The position numbers and the translations under genes were made by a program. Under the pieces are notes generated by a model. That model ran no database searches. It had not been told where the DNA came from and saw only the letters and a program-made list of their open reading frames with translations. Below, one piece after another: positions 33,380 to 42,495 of a stretch of DNA of 64,000 nt (position 1 is the stretch's first letter; each line of letters starts with the position of its first letter). The stretch covers positions 4,304 through 68,303 of the forward strand of contig DCLA01000042.1 in NCBI GenBank assembly GCA_002320815.1, written 5' to 3'. Source of the stretch: Myxococcales bacterium UBA1660. GTDB lineage: Bacteria; Myxococcota_A; Polyangia; Polyangiales; Houyiibacteriaceae.

Positions 33380-35968
33380 TCAGGCTCGGAGCCAGTCGAG
33401 GGATCGAGCCCCGGCGAGGTCGCCGTCGACGCGGAGCTTCCCGTGTTGGAAGAGGTCCGCGGCGTCGGCGTCGCCCTTGGCCAGGGCGGCCAGGGTGGCG
33501 TCGTCGAGGGTCAGGGTGGTGTCGGCGCCGTCGTAGGTGCCGGCCTTCACCGAGCCCTCACCGAGGTCGACGAGCCAGGCGCCGTCGGGATCGGTGACCC
33601 GGACCTGCACCTTGCCCGCGCCGCCGCCCTTCACCGTGAGCGCGTCGAAGAGCGTCGGCGCGAAGGCTGCCCTCGCGGGCGCCGCGTCGGTCGTCGGCGC
33701 GGCGAGCTCGGTGGGCGGCACCGCGCTGCCGTCGCCCCGGGCGTCCATGGCCTGCTTCACGTGCTTCTCTTCCACCTTCTGGAGGAAGGAGAGCTTCTGG
33801 CTGGCCATGATGTCGCCGCCGATCTTCAGGTCCCCACCGAAGTAGAGCTTCTGGGGGTCCGCTTTGCCCGTGCACATCGCCAGGAAGTTCGCGTCGGTGA
33901 GCTCCAGGGTGCAGTCGGGCTTGGCCGTCTCACCCTCGGCGACCCGGGCGCTCTTGCAGTCCACGGTCCACACCGAGGCGGGCTCGCTCAGGTCGAAGCG
34001 GAAGACCTTGTCGACCTTCTTGGTGTCCGCCTCGTGCTCGGTCATCCAGAGCCCGATGGCGTGGAAGATGTCCGCGCTGATGGGTCCGCTCGGCGCGCTC
34101 GGGGCCTCCGCCGGGACGCTCGTCGCGGTGCCCTTCGCGGCCTTGGGCTTGGGCTTCTTGGCGGGGATGGTCTCGTAGAGCTCGATGGCGGCGTTGGAGA
34201 GGACCACCTCGTCGCGCTCCTTCACCTTGGTCCGGAAGACGATCCGCTGGCCGTCCTTCCAGGCCTCGGTCACCAGCGTCTCCCCGGGGAAGACGCTCTT
34301 GGCGAAGCGGCAGTCGATGCTCTTGAAGTAGCGCGGGTCCCCGTCGGGCGCGAGGGCGCCGAGGACCTGCCGGGTCGCGAAGCCGAAGGTGCAGAGCCCG
34401 TGGAGGATGGGGCGGTCGAACTTCATCGCCTTGGCGAAGTCGGGGTCCGCGTGGAGCGGGTTCCAGTCGCCGCTGAGCCGGTAGAGGAGGGCCTGGTTGG
34501 GATCGGTCTTCTCCTCGATGACCGCATCGGGTGTCCGGTCGGGCACCGGGTTCTTGTCGGCGCTCGGGCCCCGGTCGCCGCCCCAGCCGCCGGCGCCGCG
34601 GACGAAGGTGGTCAGCTCGTTGGTGATGAGCAGGTCGCCGTCCTCGTCGTAGCTGCGGATTTCGGTGACCACGAGGGCGCCCTTGCCCTTGTCGAAGATG
34701 TCCTTGATGCGCGCCTCGTGGCGCAGCGTCGCGCTCTTCGGGAGCGGGCGCTCGAGGGTCATCTTCTGCTCGCCGTGGAGCACGCGGTCGAGACCGTAGT
34801 GGAGCCCGGGGGCCTGGATGCCGCGCTTGCCGAGGTCGAGGACCAGGTTCACCGCGGGGATCACCGCGTAGGAGGGGATGGCCTTGAAGCCCGCGCGGGA
34901 CATCTCGTAGACCAGGTCGAGCTCGCCGGCGCCGTCCTTGGCCGCGCCAACGCCGAGGGCGTAGAGGGCCAGGTCGCGCTCGGTGTAGCTCGAGGTATGG
35001 GCCGGGAACTCGTAGCCGAGGGCCTCGTCGACATCGATCCACTCGTTGCCGCCCTTGGACCCGCCGCGCTCCAGGTTGGCCATCACCGGCTGCATCGACT
35101 GGGCGATGTTCTCCGGATGCTCGGTGTGGTCGGGCTCCATCCCGGCGATGGCATCCCAGCTCGAGCGGACGTCCTCGGGGCTGACGGCCCGACCGACGCG
35201 GAAGGTCTTGCCCCGCGAACGCTCCCAGCGGAGCCCGGCGAAGTGACCGCCGCCGACCTCGTAGAGCCCGCCGCTGGCCTCGCAGTCCTCGTGGGCCAGC
35301 CAGGCGACCAGGGGCGAGACGTACTCGGGCTTCAGCGCGTCGAGCAGGTTCTGGGGGAGCACCGTCTCGGTCATCCGCGATCCGGCGATGGGCGCGATGG
35401 TGTTCACGTGGATGCCGCGCTTGCGGCCCTCGATGGCCAGGGTCTGCCCGAACCCATGGAGGCCCAGCTTGGCCATCGCGTAGTTCGCCTGGCCGAAGTT
35501 GCCATAGATGCCGGCGGCCGACGCGGTCATCACCACGCGCCCGTAGCCGGCCTCGCGCATGTGCGGCCAGGCCGCGTGGGTCACCGCGAAGCTCCCCTTC
35601 ACGTGGACCTGGTAGACCAGGTCCCAGTCGGCCTCGGTCATCTTGTGGAAGCTGACGTCCCGCAGGATGCCGGCGTTGTTCACCACCACGTCGATGCGGC
35701 CCCAGGTGTCCATCGCCGTCTGTACGATCTTGGTGCCGTCGGTCACCGAGTCGTAGTTGGCCACCGCCTCGCCGCCGGCGTCCTGGATCTCCTTCACCAC
35801 CACGTCGGCGGCCTTGGCGCTACCGCCGCCGCCGTGGATGTCCCCGCCGAGGTCGTTGACCACCACCTTGGCGCCGCGACTGGCGAAGAGCAGCGCGTGC
35901 GCGCGCCCCAGTCCGTTGCCGGCCCCCGTGACGACCACCACGCGGTCGTCGAAGCGTAGCTCGCTCAT
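33380..35968 (-). CDS. MFE-2-like multifunctional beta-oxidation protein (SDR + MaoC hydratase + two SCP2)
   Basis: An 862-residue fusion; ATG 35968 is preceded by GAGAGG. Residues 1-290 are a short-chain dehydrogenase (TGAGNGLGRAH, NNAG, catalytic YAMAK). About 315-445 is a MaoC N-terminal hot-dog half; about 480-610 carries the hydratase-2 motif YRLSGDWNPLHADP. The end has two SCP2 lipid-binding modules: about 650-760 (TLELTDANFLAMCTGK) and 775-862 (LTLDDATLAALAKGD). The order equals eukaryotic peroxisomal MFE-2 (HSD17B4) except for the second SCP2. It should hydrate enoyl-CoA and oxidise (R)-3-hydroxyacyl-CoA, feeding the adjacent SCPx thiolase. Confidence 0.9.
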   Translation of the reverse strand: MSELRFDDRVVVVTGAGNGLGRAHALLFASRGAKVVVNDLGGDIHGGGGSAKAADVVVKEIQDAGGEAVANYDSVTDGTKIVQTAMDTWGRIDVVVNNAGILRDVSFHKMTEADWDLVYQVHVKGSFAVTHAAWPHMREAGYGRVVMTASAAGIYGNFGQANYAMAKLGLHGFGQTLAIEGRKRGIHVNTIAPIAGSRMTETVLPQNLLDALKPEYVSPLVAWLAHEDCEASGGLYEVGGGHFAGLRWERSRGKTFRVGRAVSPEDVRSSWDAIAGMEPDHTEHPENIAQSMQPVMANLERGGSKGGNEWIDVDEALGYEFPAHTSSYTERDLALYALGVGAAKDGAGELDLVYEMSRAGFKAIPSYAVIPAVNLVLDLGKRGIQAPGLHYGLDRVLHGEQKMTLERPLPKSATLRHEARIKDIFDKGKGALVVTEIRSYDEDGDLLITNELTTFVRGAGGWGGDRGPSADKNPVPDRTPDAVIEEKTDPNQALLYRLSGDWNPLHADPDFAKAMKFDRPILHGLCTFGFATRQVLGALAPDGDPRYFKSIDCRFAKSVFPGETLVTEAWKDGQRIVFRTKVKERDEVVLSNAAIELYETIPAKKPKPKAAKGTATSVPAEAPSAPSGPISADIFHAIGLWMTEHEADTKKVDKVFRFDLSEPASVWTVDCKSARVAEGETAKPDCTLELTDANFLAMCTGKADPQKLYFGGDLKIGGDIMASQKLSFLQKVEEKHVKQAMDARGDGSAVPPTELAAPTTDAAPARAAFAPTLFDALTVKGGGAGKVQVRVTDPDGAWLVDLGEGSVKAGTYDGADTTLTLDDATLAALAKGDADAADLFQHGKLRVDGDLAGARSLDWLRA

Positions 35969-36094
35969 CGTCGCACCTCTCCGGGTCCCCGAGACCCACT
36001 CCGCCGGGGATCCCGGCGACACACCCGTCGAGCCCGCGTTTCCGCGCCCGACGGATCCGGGATCGCACGGGCTACGACGCGCGGTCAACGGAAA

Positions 36095-37405
36095 ATGAAT
36101 GACGACTCAGTCGGCGCCGAGCTCGCGATGGACGTTGCGCTCCGCCGTCGATGGCCCACAATCCCCTCCGTGAGCAGTTCTCTGCAGGTCGCCCTCGAGG
36201 CGCCCGAGCGGCTCGCGGCGCTGGCCGAGACGGGGCTCCTGGATGGGCCCCAGCAGGCGGCGCTCGACCGCTACGTGCGTCTGGTCCGCAACGCGCTCGG
36301 AGCCCCGGTGGGGCTGGTGTCGCTCGTCGACGACCACCGGCAGTTCTTCAGCAGCGCCGAGGGGCTCCCCGAGCCCTGGGCGACGCAGCGGGAGACGCCC
36401 CTGAGCCACTCCTTCTGCAAGCACGTCGTGGCCGACCAGCAGGAGCTGGTGGTCGACGACGCGCCGAACCACCCGGTGGTGAAGGCCAACCTGGCCATCC
36501 CGGACCTCGGCGTGCAGGCCTACGCCGGCGTGCCCATCCGCACCGCGGACGGCCTCGTGCTCGGCAGCTTCTGCGCCATCGACGTGGAGCCCCGCGAGTG
36601 GACCGAGCGCGAGCTGGTGATCCTCCGCGACCTCGCCGAGGGTGTGGGCGAGGTGATGGACCTCCTCCGCCGCGCCCGGCGCGCCGAAGCCTCGGAGTCC
36701 AGCCTCGCGGCCCTCAACGCGCGCCTGGTCGCCGACGACGAGGATCGCTCGATGGCCACCCGGGCCGCCGTCCACGACCTCCGCGCACCCCTGTCGGTGA
36801 TGTTGCTCGGCGTCACCAACCTCCTGGGCCACGACGCCTCGCGTTCATTCCCCGAGATCGGGAAGCTCCTCGGCATGATGAAGCGCAACGTGGACCACGC
36901 GGCGTCCCTCGTGTCGTCCATGCATGACATCACCCGACTCGCCCACGGGGATGTGGCCGATGGTCCGCTGGACGTGAACGCGATCCTCCAGGAGGTGTGC
37001 GACGATCTTCGGCCGCCGGCGCACATCACGCTGCACCCACCGGCGATGAAGGGCCGGGTCGACGTCTGCGGCGACACCACGGCCCTTCGGCGGTGCCTCG
37101 AGAATCTACTCAGCAACGCCTACCGCTTCGCGGAGAGCCAGGTCGACGTCGACCTCCGCGTCGACGACGAGGATGTGACCATCACCGTCGAAGACGACGG
37201 CTCCGGCCTCCCCGACCTCACCGCCTACCGCCGCGTCTGGCAGCCCAACGTTCGCTTCCACATCGACGAGGGCCGCTCCGGCAGCGGGCTGGGCCTCTCC
37301 ATCGTCAAAGAGATCATCGAGCGCTTCGACGGTCACGTGCGAGCCCGCCCGAGCAAGGCTCTCGGCGGGGCGAAGTTCAGTCTTCGCCTCCCCATCGTGA
37401 CGTAG
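36095..37405 (+). CDS. GAF-domain sensor histidine kinase
   Basis: A 436-residue soluble sensor kinase; start ATG 36095 (GTG 36170 would begin at a better conserved N-terminus). GAF domain about residues 30-195 (RLAALAETGLLD, GAPVGLVSLVDDHRQFF, CKHVVAD, YAGVPIRTADGLVLGSFCAI). Then the phospho-histidine in VHDLRAPLSVM and an HATPase domain with N-box LENLLSNAYRFAE, G1 EDDGSGL and G2 GSGLGLSIV. No membrane segment and no adjacent receiver, so an orphan cytoplasmic kinase. It is divergent from the MFE-2 gene. Confidence 0.9.
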   Translation: MNDDSVGAELAMDVALRRRWPTIPSVSSSLQVALEAPERLAALAETGLLDGPQQAALDRYVRLVRNALGAPVGLVSLVDDHRQFFSSAEGLPEPWATQRETPLSHSFCKHVVADQQELVVDDAPNHPVVKANLAIPDLGVQAYAGVPIRTADGLVLGSFCAIDVEPREWTERELVILRDLAEGVGEVMDLLRRARRAEASESSLAALNARLVADDEDRSMATRAAVHDLRAPLSVMLLGVTNLLGHDASRSFPEIGKLLGMMKRNVDHAASLVSSMHDITRLAHGDVADGPLDVNAILQEVCDDLRPPAHITLHPPAMKGRVDVCGDTTALRRCLENLLSNAYRFAESQVDVDLRVDDEDVTITVEDDGSGLPDLTAYRRVWQPNVRFHIDEGRSGSGLGLSIVKEIIERFDGHVRARPSKALGGAKFSLRLPIVT

Positions 37406-37420
37406 CGGCGCGGCAGCGGG

Positions 37421-38338
37421 CTACTCGAGGACCAGGCGGGTCACGGCGATGGCGCCCACCTCGCCGTCCTCGATCTCCACACCGCCGCCGAGCTGCACTC
37501 GGAAGCGTCGCGCCACCTGCACGTGGAGCTGACCGATGGCCGCCCCGTGGCGGCGGCCATCGCGCCCGAACCCGGCGTTGCCCTCGACGCCCAGGGTGAG
37601 GGCCTCGTTCACGTCGACGAAGGCGCTGGGGTTCACCAGCGCCTCGACGTGCCCGTCCTGGGCGGCGATCCCTCGCGCGCCCACCATGGCGAAGAGGGCC
37701 AGGCGGCCGAACCGACCGCCGAGCAGATAGAGCCCCGTCAGCTCGACGTCGCCGGAGTCGAGGAAGCCCTCGACGATCACCTGCGCTCCGTGCGCGAAGC
37801 GAAGGTTGGGGGAGGGCGCCGTCCACTGCAGCGCGCCCTTGAGCGCGTGAACCTCCCGATCGTGCATGGGCAGCTCGAGCTCCACCGCCCAGCCGTCGGC
37901 GAAGGCCCACTCGACCTCCGGCGCCCAGGTCGTCGACTGCCACTGCCCCCGGCGAGGTCGCATCGTGATCAGCACGTTGGTCTCCAGCTCGCCGGCGCGG
38001 GCCCCGAGACCCCGCACCAGATCGAAGCTCATGGGCTCCGGCAGGTGGGGCGCGCTCCCAGGGAAGAGACCCGGAGTCCGTGGGTCGCTCTCGCCCTCGT
38101 CCACGAACCCGTCCCGGTCGGTGTCCTCCTCGCCGTCGGGCACGCCGTCCTCGTCCGTATCGGCCCGGAGGGGGCGGGTCCCGGTCCGGCGCTCGAGCTC
38201 GTCGGAGAGCCCGTCGCCGTCGCTGTCCCGCGGCTCCGGGGCGGTCTCCGGGGGCGGGTCGTAGGCGGGCGGCGGGTCCTGAGCCAGAGTGAGGGAGGGA
38301 ACCACCAGGGCGGCGAGCGCCGCGAGGAGTCTGGGCAT
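37421..38338 (-). CDS. Outer-membrane protein with TSP3 calcium-binding repeats
   Basis: A 305-residue exported protein; ATG 38338 gives signal peptide MPRLLAALAALVVPSLTLA-QDP. Residues about 40-90 hold thrombospondin type 3-like Asp repeats (DSDGDGLSDELERRTGT, DTDEDGVPDGEEDTDRDG) that should bind calcium. From about residue 100 alternating strands suggest a barrel (TNVLITMRPRRGQW, WAVELELPMHD, GLYLLGGRFGRLALFAMVG). It is divergent from a histidine kinase whose partner is a sigma54 activator, and a sigma54-like site precedes it, so it may be that system's target. Confidence 0.8.
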   Translation of the reverse strand: MPRLLAALAALVVPSLTLAQDPPPAYDPPPETAPEPRDSDGDGLSDELERRTGTRPLRADTDEDGVPDGEEDTDRDGFVDEGESDPRTPGLFPGSAPHLPEPMSFDLVRGLGARAGELETNVLITMRPRRGQWQSTTWAPEVEWAFADGWAVELELPMHDREVHALKGALQWTAPSPNLRFAHGAQVIVEGFLDSGDVELTGLYLLGGRFGRLALFAMVGARGIAAQDGHVEALVNPSAFVDVNEALTLGVEGNAGFGRDGRRHGAAIGQLHVQVARRFRVQLGGGVEIEDGEVGAIAVTRLVLE

Positions 38339-38358
38339 TTGCACGGTTCCTGCCTGTT

Positions 38359-38374
38359 TGCAGCGGGCGTGCCG
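38359..38374 (-). promoter_or_regulatory. Sigma54-type promoter candidate for the TSP3 outer-membrane protein
   Basis: The minus strand reads CGGCACGCCCGCTGCA: GG-N10-GC, with -24 matching at all but the first base and -12 CTGCA. The predicted start (near 38348) leaves only about 10 bases before the ATG, which weakens the call. Confidence 0.4.
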
Positions 38375-38441
38375 CCCCAAACTCCGTTCTTTCGGCCCTG
38401 ACCCTCTCCCCGCCGTTGCAAAGCGCAACGCTCGTCGAACC

Positions 38442-39842
38442 TTGCAACACCTCGCCCTCGCCACCCGCCTCTGGATCGCCTCCGCCGTGGTGGCCGCTGC
38501 CCTCCTCGGGTTGAGCGGCGCCTGGCAGCTCGCCGCCGAGCGCCACGATCTGGACAACGCCGTGGAGCGGGAGCTGCGCATGCTCGGCCGCGCGCTCCAG
38601 GTCTCCTTCGAGAACGCGCTGCGAGATGGTCAGGACGACGACATCGCCGAGACCCTCACGGCTCTCGAGCGGATCGACCCCGACGTGGACGTGGTGGTGC
38701 TCGACGCGGGCCGCCACGTCCTCGCGAGCTCGACGGGCGCGGATGTTGCGGCCGCGCGCGGCGTCACGCTCGGTCATCGGTTCGTAGGCGGCACCGCCGA
38801 ACTCTGCCTCCCCTTCGCCGACGAGACTCTGCGTTTGGTGCTCCGGCGCCCGACCCGGGACGTCGAGCGCGATCTCGCCGCCACCCGCCGCCGGCTCGCG
38901 GGCGCGGCCGTCGCCTGCCTCGCGGTGCTCCTCCTGACCACCGTGGTCGCGACCCGGCAGTGGGTCGCCGCCCCCCTCGGTCGCCTGGTGGCCCACATGC
39001 GCCGGGTGCGCGGTGGCGACCTCCGGGTCGCCCCCGACCCTTCGCTCCGCCGCGACGCGGTGGGGGAGACCTTGGCGGAGTTCGAGACCCTGGTCGGTGA
39101 GCTCGCCGCCGCCCGCGAGCGCATCGACGCCGAGGTGGAGGCGCGCCGGGTCGTGGAGCGAGCGGTGCGCGAGATGGACAAGCTCGCGACGGTCGGCCAG
39201 CTCGCGGCCGGGCTGGCCCACGAGATCGGTTCGCCGCTCCAGGTGCTGGAAGGACGCCTGGCCTCCCTCGAGCGCCGCGCCGACGACCCCGCCGAGACCC
39301 GGCGACTCGCGGGCATCGCCCGGGAGCAGGCGGCGCGCATCACCCGCATCGTAGCGCGGCTCTCGGACCTCGCGCGGCGTCCGCCCACGCCGGGGCCAGT
39401 CGAAGCCGCGGGCCCCGTGGAGTCCATCCTGGCCCTGCTCGGTCCGGAGGCGCGGCGGCGCGGCGTCGACCTGCGCAGCGACCTCGCCGCCGTGCCCCGA
39501 GTACGCGCCGACACCGACACGCTCCAGCAGGTGGCCCTGAACCTCCTCCAGAACGCCCTCGAGGCGACCCCGGCGGGTGGCGCGATCGAGCTGCGGCTCT
39601 CGGCCACCGACCGCCAGCTCGTGCTCGAGGTCGAGGACGACGGCAAGGGCATGACCGCGGCCGACCGGGAGCGCGCCCTGGAACCCTTTTTCACCACCCG
39701 ACCCGAGGGGATGGGCCTGGGCCTCGCGGTGGTTCGCTCCATCGTCGCGGACCTCGGTGGCGCGATGGACATACGGAGCCACCCCGGGCAGGGCAGCTGC
39801 TTTCGGGTCTCGCTCCCCCTGGCAGACGAGGAGGCCTCATGA
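38442..39842 (+). CDS. Membrane sensor histidine kinase (NtrB/ZraS type)
   Basis: About 466 residues. No ATG or GTG occurs between the divergent gene and the first membrane helix, so TTG 38442 is the best start and is uncertain. Helix 1 (LWIASAVVAAALLGLSG), a periplasmic sensor of about 110 residues, helix 2 (LAGAAVACLAVLLLTTVVA), HAMP (APLGRLVAHMRRV), phospho-His in AAGLAHEIGSPLQVL, N-box NLLQNALEATP, G1 EDDGKGM and G2 GMGLGLAVV. It overlaps the downstream sigma54 response regulator by ATGA, a standard two-component operon. Confidence 0.88.
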   Translation: MQHLALATRLWIASAVVAAALLGLSGAWQLAAERHDLDNAVERELRMLGRALQVSFENALRDGQDDDIAETLTALERIDPDVDVVVLDAGRHVLASSTGADVAAARGVTLGHRFVGGTAELCLPFADETLRLVLRRPTRDVERDLAATRRRLAGAAVACLAVLLLTTVVATRQWVAAPLGRLVAHMRRVRGGDLRVAPDPSLRRDAVGETLAEFETLVGELAAARERIDAEVEARRVVERAVREMDKLATVGQLAAGLAHEIGSPLQVLEGRLASLERRADDPAETRRLAGIAREQAARITRIVARLSDLARRPPTPGPVEAAGPVESILALLGPEARRRGVDLRSDLAAVPRVRADTDTLQQVALNLLQNALEATPAGGAIELRLSATDRQLVLEVEDDGKGMTAADRERALEPFFTTRPEGMGLGLAVVRSIVADLGGAMDIRSHPGQGSCFRVSLPLADEEAS

Positions 39843-41179
39843 GCGCGCGCGAACGGATCCTGGTGGTCGACGACGAGCCCGAGGTCGTCGCCTGGTTGGT
39901 GGAGGAGCTGGAAGCGAGCGGCCGGGTCGCCGAGGGGGTCACCGACCCCGCGCTCGCCCTCGACCGCCTCGAGGAGCGCGCCTTCGACGTGGTGGTCACC
40001 GACCTGGAGATGCCCGGCCTGCGGGGCATCGACCTGATGCGCGCCATCCACGCGCGGCGCCCCGACCAGCTGGTGGTGCTCATCACCGCTTTCGGTTCCA
40101 TCGAGCTCGCCATGCGCTGCGTCCGCGAGGGCGCGGCGGACTTCCTGGCGAAGCCCTTTCCCATCGAGGCCCTCGAGCACGCCCTGGAGCGCACCCTGCG
40201 CGAGCGACGCATGAAGCGCGAGCTCGTGCGACTCCGGCGGCATGCGGAGGTCGACGCCGGAGACCTCGTCGCCGAGAGCGACGCCATGAAGCGCGTACTC
40301 GACGTCGCCCAGCGCGCCGCCCGCGGCGACTCCACCGTGCTCCTCACCGGCGAGAGCGGCGTGGGCAAGAGCGCCGTGGCCCGCTGGATCCATGCGTGCT
40401 CGGCCCGCTCGGCCCGTCCCATCGTCGAGCTCAACTGCGCCGCGCTCCCGGCGCAGCTCGTCGAGGCGGAGCTCTTCGGCGTGCGCCGCGGGGCCTACAC
40501 CGATGCACGCGAGGATCGCGCCGGCCTCTTCCTCCAGGCGGATGGGGGGACCCTCTTCCTCGACGAGATCGGCGAGATGGCGCCGGAGGCGCAGCCCAAG
40601 CTCTTGGCGGCCTTGGAGAGCGGCGTCGTGCGGCCCGTGGGCGCCACCCGGGACCACCCGACCGACGTCCGCCTCGTCGCCGCCACCAACCGGGCCCTGG
40701 AAGACGCCGTGCGCGCGGGCTCCTTCCGCGCCGACCTCTTCCATCGCCTCGACGTCCTGCGCATCGAGGTCCCCCCGCTACGCGAGCGGCCCGCCGACAT
40801 CCCCGTGCTCGTCGACCGCCTCCTCGGCCGCCTGGCCGTGCGCACCCGGCGCCCGGTCGACGGCATCACCGACGAGGCGGTCCGCTGGCTCGTCGGCCGT
40901 CCCTGGCCCGGCAACGTGCGGGCCCTCTCGAACGCCCTGGAGCGCGCCGTGATGCTGGCCGACCACGACGTGCTCACCCTCGCCGACTTCACCGACCACG
41001 CCCGGGACGACGACGACGCCCAATGGCTCGACGACGCCGACGCCCGGGGCTGGACCCTCGCCGACCTCGAGCGCCGCTACGTCGACCGAGTCCTCGCCCG
41101 CCACCACGGCAACAAGACCAAGGCAGCCCGAGCGCTGGGGATCGACCGAACGACGCTCTGGCGGAAGCTCCAGGATTGA
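39839..41179 (+). CDS. NtrC-family sigma54 response regulator with variant GAYTDA loop
   Basis: A 446-residue activator. Receiver about residues 5-120 (VVDDEPE, phospho-acceptor in VVVTDLEMPG, lysine in AKPFP). AAA+ domain about 145-385 with Walker A GESGVGKS, Walker B GGTLFLDEIGE and arginine fingers. The sigma54-contact loop, normally GAFTGA, reads GAYTDA (residues 218-223): Tyr is tolerated, but Asp for the second Gly is unusual. A Fis-type helix-turn-helix ends the protein (NKTKAARALGIDRTTLWRKL). Paired with the preceding kinase. Confidence 0.92.
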   Translation: MSARERILVVDDEPEVVAWLVEELEASGRVAEGVTDPALALDRLEERAFDVVVTDLEMPGLRGIDLMRAIHARRPDQLVVLITAFGSIELAMRCVREGAADFLAKPFPIEALEHALERTLRERRMKRELVRLRRHAEVDAGDLVAESDAMKRVLDVAQRAARGDSTVLLTGESGVGKSAVARWIHACSARSARPIVELNCAALPAQLVEAELFGVRRGAYTDAREDRAGLFLQADGGTLFLDEIGEMAPEAQPKLLAALESGVVRPVGATRDHPTDVRLVAATNRALEDAVRAGSFRADLFHRLDVLRIEVPPLRERPADIPVLVDRLLGRLAVRTRRPVDGITDEAVRWLVGRPWPGNVRALSNALERAVMLADHDVLTLADFTDHARDDDDAQWLDDADARGWTLADLERRYVDRVLARHHGNKTKAARALGIDRTTLWRKLQD

Positions 41180-41202
41180 ACGCGCGGTCCGCGGGCGAGC
41201 GC

Positions 41203-42366
41203 TCAGTTGCAGCCGGTGACCCAGGGGTTCTGGCAGGGGGCCGTGCCGCGAATGCGCAGGTCGTTGCGTTCGTCGCCGGCCTTCTTCTCGGTGCACGCCA
41301 GCGACATCAGTCCGTAGGCATCGGCGCTGACCGTCGCGCCGCTGTACACGTTGCAGGTCGAGAGATTCTGCGACATCGACCGCCGGTCCACGAGCTCGAG
41401 GTGCGGCTCGCCATCCCAGACGAACTTCGACAGCCGCGCCTCGGCGGTGTACCTCGCGCCGTCCGTGTGGACGGCGTAGACGTCGCCGGTATCGCACTCG
41501 ACGAGCAGGCTCATGGCCTCGGACTGGGCGTCGTCCCCTCCCGAGGTCCGGAGATGCTGGCTCCCGAGGTACTCCATCCTGTTCAGGCCATTCGTCTCGG
41601 CCAGGTCCCCCTCGAGATAGTAGAAGCTGGCGTAGATCGACCCGTCGGGATAGCCGCCGTAGAGGCTGCCGGAGCCGGCCCGCGAGGACGCGATCATCAG
41701 ATAGCCGGCTTCGGCGAGGGGGGCGATGCCGATGCCATTGCCGCCGCGCACGAATGGCTCGTCTGGATGCGTGCGTTCGAAGTCGTGGTGAACGTCCTGG
41801 CTCTCGAAGAGGAAGCGGGCGTCGAAGAGCCGCAGCGAGCTGGTCTGCGCTCCCGAATCGGACGCCATCGCTCCCGCGAAGTACCCGATCGACAAGGGGG
41901 GACTGGGATGGGAGTCCGGGAAGGGGAAGATGGTGGTCAGCGTGAGCTCCGTATCGGTGCCCGCGGCACCGAGGATGACCAGGTCCCCGTCGTCCGACGC
42001 GTCCGGGTCGGAGTGGGTCAGCACGTAGCGGGCGAACCAGTCCGACTGCAGCGACGTGACCCCCTGGAAGTGACCGTCGTCGAAGGCTTGCGACGGGCGA
42101 CGGCTGCTCGGCGGATGCGGGGCGGACCAGTCGGGGGTCCATTGGGCGTTGCCGGTAGCCCAGCTCGATGCGAACTGACCACGAACGTCCGCGGTGCAGT
42201 AGAGGCAGTGCTGGCCGGGGCGGCACTCGTCGGCGCCGCGCAGCCAGTTCCGCGGCGAGCCGACGTTACGGGCACCGTACCAGAGCAGGGGGTCCGCATG
42301 GGCGGTGAGGGGCGCGGCGAGAGATACCAGCGCGATCAGGAGCCATCGTCGGGAGTCGTGGAGCAT
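41203..42366 (-). CDS. Secreted protein of unknown function
   Basis: A 387-residue protein with a signal peptide (MLHDSRRWLLIALVSLAAPL, cleaved near AHA-DPL). The mature part has scattered cysteine pairs (CRPGQHCLYC near the N-terminus; CTEKKAG...CQNPWVTGC at the end) and repeated aromatic/Asp-rich strands (FLFESQDVHHDFE, SIYASFYYLEGDL), as in a beta-propeller or lectin-like fold, but no family is recognised. It lies downstream of the lipase on the same strand, separated by a strong terminator, so it is transcribed on its own. Confidence 0.7.
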   Translation of the reverse strand: MLHDSRRWLLIALVSLAAPLTAHADPLLWYGARNVGSPRNWLRGADECRPGQHCLYCTADVRGQFASSWATGNAQWTPDWSAPHPPSSRRPSQAFDDGHFQGVTSLQSDWFARYVLTHSDPDASDDGDLVILGAAGTDTELTLTTIFPFPDSHPSPPLSIGYFAGAMASDSGAQTSSLRLFDARFLFESQDVHHDFERTHPDEPFVRGGNGIGIAPLAEAGYLMIASSRAGSGSLYGGYPDGSIYASFYYLEGDLAETNGLNRMEYLGSQHLRTSGGDDAQSEAMSLLVECDTGDVYAVHTDGARYTAEARLSKFVWDGEPHLELVDRRSMSQNLSTCNVYSGATVSADAYGLMSLACTEKKAGDERNDLRIRGTAPCQNPWVTGCN

Positions 42367-42437
42367 GGACCGTCCTTTCGGGACCGGGGTGAAAGAGGGG
42401 GGCTCGGTGGCGCCGCTCGCGGGGCGCGGCGGACGGA

Positions 42438-42473
42438 TCTCGGCCGCGCCGCGCCAGGCGCGGGCGGCCGAGA
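42438..42473 (-). terminator. Strong terminator after the lipase gene
   Basis: TCTCGGCCG (42438-42446) pairs perfectly with CGGCCGAGA (42465-42473), enclosing CGCGCC/GGCGCG (42450-42455 with 42457-42462). It begins 22 bases past the minus-strand stop at 42496. Confidence 0.75.
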
Positions 42474-42495
42474 CCCAGTCCTGCTGCGCGGGCTC

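Noticed and set aside
33443..35959. Open frame of 838 codons on plus opposite MFE-2
   Set aside because: No motifs; the minus-strand SDR, MaoC and SCP2 signatures are clear.
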